Positions 21,876-32,825 of a DNA stretch of 64,000 nt are shown here, one piece after another. The notes below the pieces were generated by a model. It had not been told where the DNA came from. It did no database searches and saw only the letters and a list, made by a program, of their open reading frames with translations. Made by a program: the position numbers and the translations under genes. Location of the stretch: the NCBI GenBank assembly GCA_036362985.1, contig JAYGXS010000002.1:86537811-86601810 (forward strand), in the 5' to 3' direction. The stretch's first letter is position 1. The number at the start of each line of letters is the position of its first letter. The stretch is from Ligula intestinalis. Taxonomy: Eukaryota; Platyhelminthes; Cestoda; Diphyllobothriidea; Diphyllobothriidae.

Positions 21876-24125
21876 TACAAACCCACCTTCCCTTACATGG
21901 CCCAGGAAATGCGATAAATGAGTGAGGAAGGTGCAACGCGTGTCTACTTCACGATAAGCGTCCGCGCGCATTTCACTGCTGTGTGCTATTCTTGGGGGTA
22001 GTAGAGGATCTCGTTGCTGGAGAGCTGTGAACTATGATTTATTGATGATGAATTTGGGCAAACAACTTTCAAATGAAGATGAATGTTTAGTTCTTTACAA
22101 TAAAATTTTCCCCTCATATGGCTTCTTAACTTTAAAGGCAGAGGTGCTGATATTAAAATCCCTGAGATGTATCGGAAAATGTCCTCCTTGTTTTTCTGTT
22201 AACAACTTCCTTGATTTGAGACGAAAACGTATCTGCCTCGTTCATCTGGGCTATACGTGCTTAAGAACCTTCAGTAATGTTGTACAATCTGAAACTGAAC
22301 TTTTTGCTACCATATACTTGTATAAAATATTCAAGTTTTCTACCTGAGGAAATAAAAATGTCTTATTGACGGAGGGAATGTACTTTAGGGAAATGATTTT
22401 TGCATGAATGAAGTTAAAGCGACCTCTTATCCCAAGTCATGCTTTGGTTACATGCCTGTAGGGCATGAACCGAGTGTCTAGCTTTCGTGCCTACCAGTCC
22501 GTGCGTGCTAGACGGTCAAACCTCCGATTAAGGTCACCGACTTGTCTGGACGACTGACCAACCACTTCCCGAGGCCAAGTCATAAAGGGACCTTAAATGT
22601 GGTGACTACTTATTATCAGACACTCCCGGAGCAGACGACCCACTGCCTGTTGCAGAGCTCCAGACCCGGCGACTACACCGACCGGAATGCGACTCTGGAC
22701 TCCGGTCCACTCATGGTTGGAGTGCACTCGTCTGGGAGTCACTTACTCATTTACGTATATTCTACTCATTCAGCACTACATTAAATGATCTATAACAACC
22801 CGGCCTTCCACGCCTTACCTTATCCTATCTACAAGATTATAAATATTAGGATACTGTCTATCGTCTATTACCTGGTTGGACAACATCGTACCCCACAAAG
22901 TATTGCACAATGTTCCCAGAGCTTTGGGAAATCATATTTGCCTACTATGCCTCATTTCTGTGCATCGCAACGGGAAACGGCTTTTAGAAGAGAAGAAAAA
23001 TGCTATATTGAGGATTTCACAAACCTGAATTTTCAGCAAAAATGGCTCCATTCGCGGAGAGCAGATGGTAAGGTAAATAAAGGGTCATTTTTAAAAGGAC
23101 AAAGGTAAAAGGTCATGCAATACTCACAAGTCAAGTTTTTCACGACATTCATATCAACTATGGAGACATATCGGCTCTTAAGTTCGCGATTTCCACTTCT
23201 TCACACGCTTTTTTCTTCATGTTGTCATCCTACGGAAAATTTTCGATGTTGGTGAATTGCATATGCGACAGATTGGCCGCATTTGACAAATATTGGCATG
23301 GTGATATGTTGTAGATAAAATAACTTGTGTTCGTGCATTTAAAAAGGTAGCAGTGTACTGTAGATATGGCCTCATGATCACAAATGCAGACAAATAAAGT
23401 AGAGGATTAGAGAGGATGATATAGGATAATAAATTCCCACGTGAATGGAGAGCAAAAAAATGGGTGGCTCAAATTCGACAAGAACGTTTTTGATAACCTT
23501 AAAGCATTTTACGCGCAGTAGAAATTCAGGGCAAAGCATGCATACTGTTAAGCAAGACGCTTATCAATGTCTTTTTTAGTTCAGCTTCTTCTTAGTCACT
23601 CTATTTCATTGTCAAACTCAAAGGCTCACCGAACGACGCATAGTATTTTGAATAACTTCTGGCCAAACGCTTTAGAAAAAGCGGAGGCAATTTAAAATCA
23701 CGATGAAATCAACGACAGCTTATTCAAGTCATCACACTTATTCCTTATTTTAAAAAAATAAAAAACACCTCAATGAGAAATTTTACCAAACGAGGAAGAC
23801 TGAAAAAATTAATCGTATGTTCTGGTTAGTATTGCCAGTCAGCTCTACCTTCGCCAGGTTTGAAAAATAAGTGACACGAGAACCTTCTTAACTTCCTCAA
23901 GGAGTGTAGTCACGAGCTTACTCTGCTGTGGCTGGGATCAGTAGTGCGTGAAGTCATCTCAGTCTTTGTGATGACTGCCTAATTACTCATCGCCATCTGA
24001 GTACTTACGAGAGTTCTAGTCCTTAACTCTATTGAAAAAAGGCACGCCCATGTTCCCTCCTGTAACTGGGTCGGATTCGTAAATGTCACTAAACGGGAAA
24101 TGTGAGTCACAGGAAGCAAATGTGA
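21876..24125. other. Unassigned stretch
   Basis: 22440-22760 is richer in GC and open for 80 codons on the plus strand, not recognisable. 22027-22347 (106 codons) and 22785-23108 (107 codons) are also open on the plus strand in AT-rich DNA without recognisable domains. Nothing else is seen. Confidence 0.25.
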
Positions 24126-24185
24126 AAAAGGAGATGCAATCGCTGGTACAAGAAGTTACTTGGCTTACCGTTTCCGATATCCCAT
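24126..24185 (-). ncRNA. Hammerhead-like PLE tail, type 1, 5' truncated
   Basis: Minus strand: GGGATATCGGAAACGGTAAG, then AACTTCTTGTACCAGCGATT and GCATCTCC. This is the GAAAC half and downstream part of the type 1 tail. The CTGATGA half is missing where the family C repeat begins. Confidence 0.5.
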
Positions 24186-24560
24186 AGGAGTTGTTAAGGT
24201 TAAGCCGATTGAACCCTTACTACTGCGATCTTTCAGGCCCGATTCCTTAGAAGAGGAGAGAAGTCTTGGAAAGCCAGGGAGTAGGAACAATATATTGTTT
24301 ACATAATGACTTGAAGAATAGTTCATAGAAAGGTTGACTCGGTCTGACGTGGTGTTCGACGATGAGGAGTGGGGGAGAAAGCGAGAGGGCGCCGCAGCCT
24401 CGCGTACGCCGCACACCTGGGCGAAAGTCCGAGTGAGTTGCGCCTTGCCTGCCGGACCGTGGAAGCGTAATCAAACATCTGTCACCAATTAGACGAGGCG
24501 GAATTATCGATTGCCTATGAGCGTGGGCGCCAGCGGGTCGATAATACGCGGGGTAGATGA
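24186..24560 (+). repeat. Family C repeat (family A/B head with a third body)
   Basis: Head: CCCTTACTACTGCGATCTTT, GATTCCTTAGAAGAGGAG, TTGGAAAGCCAGGGAGTAGG, ACAATATATTGTTTACA, clearly the same as families A and B. The body from about 24320 (GAGGAGTGGGGGAGAAAGCG ... GGCGCCAGCGGGTCGATAAT) matches neither. The only copy of this body in the window. The right boundary is a guess. Confidence 0.6.
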
Positions 24561-24669
24561 CAAATCACGGGTGTAAGCTCTGGCAGGGCGAAAGCAGAGA
24601 CCGTGGCAGGCTCCTACACCGACTCAGACTCGAACCAATAGTTAGTAGACAATATCTGTTGCTTACTCC

Positions 24670-24747
24670 CTGATGATAATGCCAAGCATTAATCCGAAAC
24701 AAAAGACGAATACATTTCTTGTTCCAGGGACTGCAGGTACTTCTTCT
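24670..24747 (+). ncRNA. Hammerhead-like PLE tail, type 1
   Basis: CTGATGATAATGCC, then AAGCATTAATCCGAAAC, then AAAAGACGAATAC, ATTTCTTGTTCCAGGGACTG and CTTCTTCT. Core bases CTGATGA and CGAAAC are both intact. Between them AATGC/GCATT can pair as stem II (5 bp). The following AAAAGAC replaces the GTC of other copies. No PLE coding sequence is recognisable immediately upstream. Confidence 0.55.
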
Positions 24748-25030
24748 CAAGCTTTGAAGGCTATTAAGATTTAACTTAACAGTGTCATCAGCATTTATTT
24801 CCTAAGATAAGTGTGAATCATCGACCATTTACCGCAACGAACTAGCATCACAATGCAAGGGCTGAGACTATGGCATCTCAAAATGGCCGAATTCAGAAGC
24901 CTCTCTTCAAGCTATAGTGAAAACATAAGCTCCGAGACGTTTAGTTATTGTTTCTTACACATTAGGTTTTTGCTTATGTTTATTATTTCAGGTGGCGAAG
25001 AGGCGAAGCTATCTACGAGGGTGAAAAAAA

Positions 25031-25101
25031 GGCGATGCGATCTCTGGAGTAAGAGCTTTATTCATCCGCCGTTTCGGATTATCACTGGAATCCCTCATCA
25101 G
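25031..25101 (-). ncRNA. Hammerhead-like PLE tail, type 1, with a paired stem II
   Basis: Minus strand: CTGATGA, GGGATTCCAGTGATAATCC, GAAAC, GGCGGATGAATAAAG, then TCCAGAGATCGCATCG. GGATT and AATCC pair perfectly as stem II (5 bp) and both conserved core halves are intact. The GTC cleavage triplet reads GGC, so the copy is likely dead. It faces the plus-strand tail at 24670. Confidence 0.6.
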
Positions 25102-27639
25102 ATAAGACTAGGTGATTCACAGTAGTGCAATATTTGGAGGGTGCAGTTCTCACGCGACCTCTTGCCACCTATCATAATTAGCAGTTCAAGCATTAATGGC
25201 AAACGATCGTACTTATGGCCGGCCGGCTGGCTCGCTCGCACCCGAGTCATCGAGGGCCACGATTTCATAATCACTGTTCGTAGTTGACGTGATAACCAGT
25301 TGATCTTTCAACCCTCCGATCCTGTCGCTGATAGCTTCAGTCGGTGTGCTATGTCATGAAGTGAGCGCCGAAATTCGAGAAGATTGCATCAGTAGCATTA
25401 CAATATTGCTTATCGTGCAGCTTAAGCCCCAGATATTTCACTCACGTCAGGAAGCCGGTCATTTAATAAGCACCCTTCCAGCCGTCTGGAAAAATAGCAC
25501 TCTTTTAAGCAGCGGTAATGATAATTAGGATTTTTCCCACTGATTTGCAATGCCCTTGTCAATTTAGCAGTGGTTTATAACATAAATGGCCCAAGATTAC
25601 TATTTTCATATTCGGGTAGTGGCAAGTTACGTTCTTTTCGAATTTTAAACTCGAAGAAAGCGTATTTTTCAGTTTATACAGAATTTAATTAGGAAACTTT
25701 GAAGGCTGTTGATGAAGAATCATATCTGCCATTCATAAGTGCTGCCTATGCAATATGAAATATGATCTATGTTCATTAAGTGTTTGTTTGAGTACTATAT
25801 GACGTCGTTCTTATAGGTTAGGGAAATGTGTAATGTTCCTAGGCGGAATATGCAACATATCGTTCGGAAACCCTGTACAGAGGTCTACCGAAGGGTTCGA
25901 GTTCAGAATTATCCGACAACTGAACAAAAACGTTTTTTCAAAACCGAAAAACACTTTTCTCATGTAGAAAATATAAAGAAGACGCAATTTTATACTAAAC
26001 GCGTATATGACAAATATTTAAATGCAGGTTTTTTTTACAAAGTACATTAAAATTTCGAAGCACCTCCAAAAAGTTTAAGAGGCAGATTTATTAAAGTAGC
26101 TATTTTTGCCAGGTTTTAATTTCTGTGGGTTACCGGCAACCTGGTGTGACCGAAATATCAGCGCGAAAAGTAACATTACAACTCTACTCAAAAATCATCT
26201 TAAATCAAAAACGCCCCTCAGAATGTATCGTGGAAGTTTGCGAGACAGGCTGATCGCTCTCCACATGCTCCTCGCATGGTAATTTACTATGTCCAGGCAA
26301 AGTCTCAGCACTGCATGCAGATGAGGAAGGTGATTTTGCTTGCTCATCGACTGTAAGCTGGAGAACCATGACCCAAGCAGCCCTCAACTCACGTACATAT
26401 CACCGCTCGCGAACAGATCGAAGCCATAGAACCTGGGAATGTGGTCAGCGTCCTTCGAATAAAGGAACGTCCAGACAGCTGGCATCATTCCTTCCCCCTG
26501 CTGTGGGGTGTGCATTGTTCTGCTTCCAACGTTATCTCCATAGTTGTTGATTTGTTAGCGACAGAACCAGGGTTGACAAGCGAATTCACATATTTCCAGG
26601 CAGATCAAGGGTTATTTCCTCCCCATACTCCTCATCGTTTTGCGCTGAGAGTTGACTCCGGTAGATTTATTACCTTACGATAATGTAATAGCGGTTGATG
26701 GGTTCGGAAACAGAACTGACGCATTGAAGCGTTTGCCAGAAGGCAATAAACATTTATTATTCTCCTATCAGTGGCGTGCACATTTTGATGTCATAAAATA
26801 ATCACCCGAATTAAAAGTACAGCGTTTATTGGTTGGCGAGCTGGCCCTGCTTGTCAGTCAGCATCAGTTGGCTGAAAAAGCCTGCAACAAGGGGCCTCAT
26901 ACCCAGACTGAACCTATAAAGTTACAGGAGTCGTAAAGCGCACTCTTTATGCATTCAATTAAGAAGTTAAAAGTCGAAAGTGACTGTCAATTTATGACAT
27001 GCATGCCAGAGCAGCGCGGCATTCAATGCGTTCAGCAAAGGTTGATCAACAAAAAACATGTTACGCGAAAGTCAGATATCACATAAACGACGGAAATTCG
27101 ACTAGATGATTTGTGGCATCCTCATGGGTTTTATAGTAATTAAAGAGCAGACAAACCCCACTTAAAATGAATCCCTTGAGGTTCTTAAAGAAAAACATGC
27201 TAAAAAATCGAGCTTCCATATGATGCCCCATTTTAGGGGACAGGCGGATGAGACAGGAACTAGCAAGAACCACAACTATTTGAAAATTGATCATAGGCGA
27301 AATTTTACTCCAAATTACTTTTCTGGTTCAAATACTGATGTAATTCACGCTTGTACGCAACCTCAAACAAAATTTGTCCAAAGTATGCGATCAAACGACA
27401 AGATATACAAGATATGACCTACCTGACACAAATTTCCGAAGTTTGCGAATGACTCGTAATCACCCACCAACCAGAGCCAACAAGTATGCCAAAGTTTGGG
27501 AATGCTAACGAACAACTTGAAACAAATTTAAAACTTAAAGGCAATGCGAAACATAATATTACTCCACCGCTACATTTCAGTAGAGTAAATCCAGCTGAAG
27601 ACGCCTAATGAGGCAGAAATGGCCATTCTGAATTTTCTG
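25102..27639. other. Unassigned stretch
   Basis: 26205-26700 is open on both strands (60 codons minus, 80 codons plus) and GC-richer; the translations match nothing I know. A weak family E-like phrase (GGTAGTGGCAAGTTACGTTC) lies near 25615. Nothing else is seen. Confidence 0.25.
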
Positions 27640-27990
27640 TCTTACGACTCTCAACACAACTTCTGATGTGGCCGAGATCAATCGTCATGATATAACCTCC
27701 CTCGCCTTTAACTGAATTTCTCCTGTGTCATCTCATTTGGCCGCGAAGTGGAGAATTTTATTACCAAAAATGTGTCGTAAAGCAGGAGAAAGATGCTCAA
27801 TCGCTCACAGTCCACTGACCCTATGTTTTGGTTCCTACCTCATCCCTCGGAGCAGTTTACCGCTATGAGTGCCAATACCCAGACCTCCTTTCTAAACTCA
27901 GATCCTTCTTCTACTGCCAACGGTATCCCTTCCTCCTCGCAGCGAACAGACTCAATTGAGGCAAAAAGGGTAGGGAAGTGTGTAATCAGG
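27640..27990 (+). pseudogene. Second copy of the Ser/Pro-rich repeat-borne frame, truncated
   Basis: The bases match the reverse complement of 21480-21790 with few changes: TGTGGCCGAG-TCAATC, CAACTGAATTTCTCCTGTGT-like text, then an open frame LNRSQSTDPMFWFLPHPSEQ, MSANTQTSFLNSDPSSTANG, IPSSSQRT. After about 27955 the similarity stops and the frame runs into unrelated sequence. Orientation is opposite to the first copy. The matching part extends about 150 bases upstream of the ATG, which is why I treat it as a transposed unit. Confidence 0.55.
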
Positions 27991-28000
27991 GATCTGGATG

Positions 28001-28270
28001 TTACTTAGGTAAAGTTAGGTTAACCGCGTGCTCTAAAAGGTCGAGTTTTGACCGCCATATACAGGCTGCCTCCACGTAGCGCAATGCATGAGTTGTTTGT
28101 GCCCACATAAGTACTGGGGTCCACAGTGTTACCCTATCAAGTAGTCTTTGCACGGCTTTGATTTGCACCAGGCAAACAGATTCTGAACTTCGGCTTGACT
28201 GTCTACCTAGTAGAGGAAATACTCCAACGTGGGCACCGCGTTCGTACCGAGAGATATCGTCCACCAGCAA
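28001..28270 (-). pseudogene. PLE group III endonuclease C-terminal fragment
   Basis: The minus strand reads VLMWAQTTHALRYVEAACIW, then RSKLDLLEHAVNLTLPK near the low end, matching THTLRYLEAAHIRW and HVVNLNLRW at 7941 and the copies at 52785 and 59520. The upstream part (28180-28270) has VDDISRYERGAHV, not alignable. Frame shifts are needed to read the HTVDPS phrase. Inactive fragment. Confidence 0.6.
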
Positions 28271-29567
28271 CGTCCCACCAATAAGGAAAGGATCACCTGT
28301 TTTTCCTTGACCTCAATGATTCGGGATCACGTTTGAATCCAAGCCTGGATTTGAGTGACACTTATGTCCTTTATGGACAGAGCTTTATTTAAGAGTCAAG
28401 CAAGTAGGTGCGATTGGATCCATTCAGTTTTAGTCTGAGCAGAGATCATGACGCTATTTCTGATCACGATACAAGAACGACGTTTCCGGCAACTTAACCC
28501 CTGACTTACCTGTCAGAGCGCGAGATTCCTCGCTCGACAAAGGTTCCAAGAGTGCTTGTATTTTAACACGTGGTCGACAATCACACCACGACGCGAGAGA
28601 TTAATTGGATCACTATGGTCTAATACTATGAGCTAGCTAGCACCTTCAACAGATAACACGGAGGTTCACAATTCCATTTCAAATAGTACACCCTTGTGAC
28701 CTCTTATTAACCTGCTGCTGCACTTTCGGCTGAATAACGCGACCTCGGACTGCAAAGTCTCGTCACGAGAACGTCGAATTCACTTTTCGGGCTTTCTATA
28801 AAACTTTTCTGTGTTATTAATTTTTTAAATACTTAATCTGTTGAAATTACCTAAGCGGATAGAGAACACAAACAAGAACGGTTATTTTGAGGGTAGGCTG
28901 AACATTTGATATAAGCTCCACTTTTCTGGCAATGGCAACCTTTATTGAGTGAACAGATTTGAATAAAGGGAGCGATACAATAATATAGAAAGCTCTGGTT
29001 GCCTTTATAGTTAAAAAGTCTAATCAGTTAAAATGAGCACGAGCTCCCTGAGTCAGCCTTTCAGGTTTCAGCGTTGGCCATTTCGATCAACCTGTGGGGA
29101 TTTAGGCTACACTTGAATTCACCTTAAGCTTGCCCGTTATAATCCTAATCGAGCGCACGAAAAACGTGAACGTAAGTTTTACAAGCTATCCACTTTCAAA
29201 TAATGGCGGCGTGTCTAAATCCGGAATTAATTGTCGTATTTCAGGTTAAACAAAGAGCCATATTAACTTCTTGCTTGCCGTCAACATACAACCGCAACCA
29301 CATAAGTATGTTTGTATACTGACTTAGCTTGGGGAATTTTAGGAAATGACCTGGTCTGGATCCTTCCTATTCCCTTGCATAACAAAAAGCAGCCCGTAAT
29401 ATAAGGTTATTTCGAACATAGGTTGAAATGCCAAATTTGACTAATCTGCCGTAATAAGCCAGTTAGAGCGAGTCCTGGTTACGGAACACTTGCACTTTGA
29501 ACCCTGGTCAGTCCTTCATCGAGCATTTGAAGTGGACGTGTAGTGGTCGCTGCTGCCCGACACCCTC
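28271..29567. other. Unassigned AT-rich stretch
   Basis: No frame above 60 codons and no repeat that I could match to other parts of the window. Confidence 0.35.
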
Positions 29568-30045
29568 CTAACTCTTGACGCTACAGGCGTGGTCTCGCAG
29601 TGACACTCTTGGTCACCCACTCACGCTCGACCCAACGCAATGGCCCATGTCCGCATGCAACGCGCGACCTTTGCCCCCGCGCGACAGGGGCGCACACACG
29701 CACCTCATACTAATCGGGCCAATCAGCGTCCTAAAGCTGACTCACACGATGTCCGCTCTTGTGCCATTGAGATATTTCGTATGATGACGAAGACTCGGGA
29801 TTCCGCCCCGTCAGGGATCTGACGTAGGCAGTGTCCTCTGCCGCTTTGATGACCCCACGCTCTTACACGGCCCTCACGGTCGAACGCCATGCCAGACCAA
29901 TCGGCAACTTCCTCCTACCTTTTTTGTACATAAGATATTTTTTCCTGACATTGTGGCCTTTCCAAGACTTCTGTCCCATCTCCTAAGGAATCAGGCCTGA
30001 AAGATCGTAGTCGGTAGGGTAAAACCTTCGTGGCCTTAACACCCC
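29568..30045 (-). repeat. Family A repeat, copy 4 (divergent)
   Basis: Read from 30045 down: TTTTACCCTACCGACTACGA, TCTTTCAGGCCTGATTCCTT, AGTCTTGGAAAGGCCACAAT (head), later GACGCTGATTGGCCCGATTA, TGCGTGTGTGCGCCCCTGTC, GCAAAGGTCGCGCGTTGCAT-like text, and CCAAGAGTGTCACTGCGAGA at the tail. Block order as in copies 1-3 but many more differences, so it is an older copy. Confidence 0.7.
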
Positions 30046-30274
30046 CTAGATACACTTTATTAAGTGAGACAAAGGCTTAGGTTCCTGCACCTGGAGGGGA
30101 GAAGTCAATGCAGTGGATTCCCTATACCATTAAATATTTACCAAAATTTTATTATCCTGCAGCCATCACTCAGTATATTTCAGTCACATCGGGATGTATG
30201 CTTTTGAATGGATTTATTTTTGACTGAATTCAAAACAGCACACCATCTAAACACGACTAGGGAAGTATTATTTC

Positions 30275-30490
30275 TTTTTTTCATTTGTTTTCGACAACCT
30301 TATAAATTCATATATATATTATAAAATTGGACAAGGGTATTCTTTCTTGTTCTCGTTTGGTAGAAAATTACGCCTTCTGCTATAAAAGGTATCTTTGAGT
30401 TCAAAAAAAACTCTCGAAATATCGGAGTACTTTTAAAACCTACAGGCTATTACACACAAATTCAGGTTTCCTAGACTATATGCTGTCTAA
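30275..30490 (+). repeat. Family E partial copy
   Basis: CCTTATAAATTCATATATAT, then GTTTGGTAGAAAATTACGCC, CTATAAAAGGTATCTTTGAG and TTTTAAAACCTACAGGCTAT align with 32110-32285 of the large inverted repeat (CCTTTGTAAATTCAAATATG, ACGGTAGCAAATTACGC, AAAAAGGGGTATCTTTCGGC, TTTGAAACCTACTGACTGG). Same orientation as the left arm there. Confidence 0.55.
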
Positions 30491-31879
30491 ATTGAGTCTA
30501 ACCCTGACTATATTTTGAGTTTAAAAGTGCGTTGGATTTTCTTCTACAGTTCGCGGCCTGCCAAACGACAACTAGTCCTACGCTTACAAACCCTGATCTA
30601 TTAAAAAATTGCTCCAGATTTTTGTTTACTCTTCCTGTAAATCTTTGTCTCGTAATGAGATGAAGCACGAAGTAAAAGATCTCAAATACGATAAAAAGTT
30701 TATGGAACATCATTACTCAAATTTAATTTGCCGGTGAATTGCAGCACGTGCGAATGCTTTAGAAAATGCAGCTTTGACTACGTGTTTTCCACCGTGTCGC
30801 TTACTTCGCAAAAGTGAATTGAGTTTGATAACTGCGTTCTGCCTGTTCCATAATATTTTATTATTTTGACTAGTTTTACACAAACTCATAACCCTCATTA
30901 ATAAAAAATAGTTGCATGGCAACCTTACTTTTGAAAAGTGAAGATGCGTTCGGCTTTTCTAAACACCTTTTGACGACCAGGGTCGTGGGAATACTTAAGG
31001 GAACCGACTAATTAAAAGGGTGCAAAAACCGTTCTGATGGCCGTTCCAAGGATAGAAAAATGTCACCTAGGATCGGGACAATCAACAAAAGCATTAATGG
31101 AGTATGAGCGAATTTTGATAGTTTTTTATAATGTTTGAACATTCAACCGTTTAACAAGCAGCTAACCCTCGAAAGCAGACATCAAGCAAATAAGCATTTA
31201 GTAGTTGTTTTCCTGTAGTGGGAGACAAAAACCAAGGAAATTAATTGAATATCGTCTGTGTGTTTAGTAGCATATTTGCTCTTATAATTATGAGATAAAA
31301 ATAGACTTTTAAAGTAATAAAATTTTATTGCAAGAATGGAACAATTGCTGGATTAAAAGATGGCTCGTTTAGGCATTCCAGTTCCAAACCGGAGTTATCA
31401 TGATAAATGTGGTAGCTTAATATTGCATTGTTTAAATGGGAGCGGCTGCAGCAAATAATTGAATAAGAGCCCGCTTGAAATATACTTGCCAAAATTCCTA
31501 AGACGCTGTGCCTGGCAGGGTCCTGCCTAAGTAATAATATCGTTTCTCAAGAGGCACAGAAATGCTTTTTGTGCTACAACTTTGTCCTTCTGCGAAAGGA
31601 CAGGACTGGTATCGGCCCCAGGGCAGCTGTCGTATTGTTTGTTCTGATGCTAGCCCGCTGGATTTATTCGATTGCATGCCTAAGGAGTGAACACGGAAGC
31701 ATAATGGATTGGGTTAAGTGCAGTCAAAGTCGAACGATTGGCGTACACTGTATATCAGAAGATAGGAGGTAAAGATATCGTCGTTATTCAGCTATTTAAA
31801 ATAACACAGTTTGGTGTCCAGTGAACAAACAAGATGCCACTCAAGTGGACGATATTTAAAAGAACCACACAGAATAGCC
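30491..31879. other. Unassigned AT-rich stretch
   Basis: Frames up to 71 codons, none recognisable; no repeat matched. Confidence 0.35.
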
Positions 31880-32825
31880 TACAGTAGGCGGCAGAATTTG
31901 TGCAACATGCCAACATATGCGAACGATTGACACTCCTTCGTTAAACGGCATTGACTCAGGTTGTACTACTGATTTCCATGTAGTCTATTCTGAAGTAACT
32001 TCAGTCATGATAGGATGCAGGCTTTTTAGCGAGCTTCGTTCTGGCCACTAACAAAGAGTATGTACTGTAAAAAGTAACTACTTTAATAGTATGCGTTTTA
32101 ATCATTGATTTTGACTGCCTTTGTAAATTCAAATATGTTTTATGGAAAGCATGCACTAAAAATTATTTTTTGTACCCGTACGGTAGCAAATTACGCTTTT
32201 TTAAAATTGTATACTTAAAAAGGGGTATCTTTCGGCTAAAAAGTCTCTAAATTGCTGAATAATTTTGAAACCTACTGACTGGTACACTAGAATTTAGGGC
32301 TTAAAAACTGCGCACTGTGTACAGATTGTGGAAAAAGTCACATCGTTCTCATAAATGTTGCGAAAGATGTAGAGCATGCTTGATACAGTATAGGCAGCAT
32401 GAATAACTTGACAAATTATATCTTTTTTGGAATGAACACTTCACAATAAAACTTTTCTAATACCGAATGATACCCTCTATAAGTATAAAGCGTATAAAGC
32501 GTGGTTTTCTACCGAAGGAATACCAGAAATAAATCTTTTTTTTCGTGGATGTTTTTCATAAAATATATTTGAATTTATAAAGGCAGTCAAAATCAATGAT
32601 AAAAACGCATACTATTTGAGTACTTACTTTTTACATTACAAAAGTTTTGTTATTGGTCAGAAAGAAACTCGGTAAAAAGCCCACATCCTTTCATGACTGA
32701 AATAACTTCAGAATAGACTTCACGGAAATCAGTAGTAAAACCTGAGTCAATGCTGTTTAACGAAAGAGTGTCAATCTTTCGTCTTTGTTGGCATGTTGCA
32801 GGAATTCTGGCGCGTACTGCATTGT
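31880..32825. mobile_element. Family E element with about 365-bp inverted arms
   Basis: 31880-32245 and 32450-32825 are inverted copies. Pairs seen on left and reverse-complemented right: GATTGACACTCCTTCGTTAA / GATTGACACTCTTTCGTTAA; GGCATTGACTCAGGTTGTAC / AGCATTGACTCAGGTTTTAC; TACTGATTTCCATGTAGTCT / TACTGATTTCCGTGAAGTCT; TCATTGATTTTGACTGCCTT on both; GGGTATCTTTCGGCT / GGGTATCATTCGGTA. The loop is about 200 bases. No reading frame for a transposase. This may be a MITE-like or fold-back DNA element, or two copies inserted in opposite directions. Partial copies occur at 30275 and 36885. Confidence 0.75.

Noticed and set aside
24600..24640. Possible tRNA on the minus strand (GGTTCGAGTC)
   Set aside because: The arms around the T-loop-like sequence do not pair and no A box or acceptor stem is visible.
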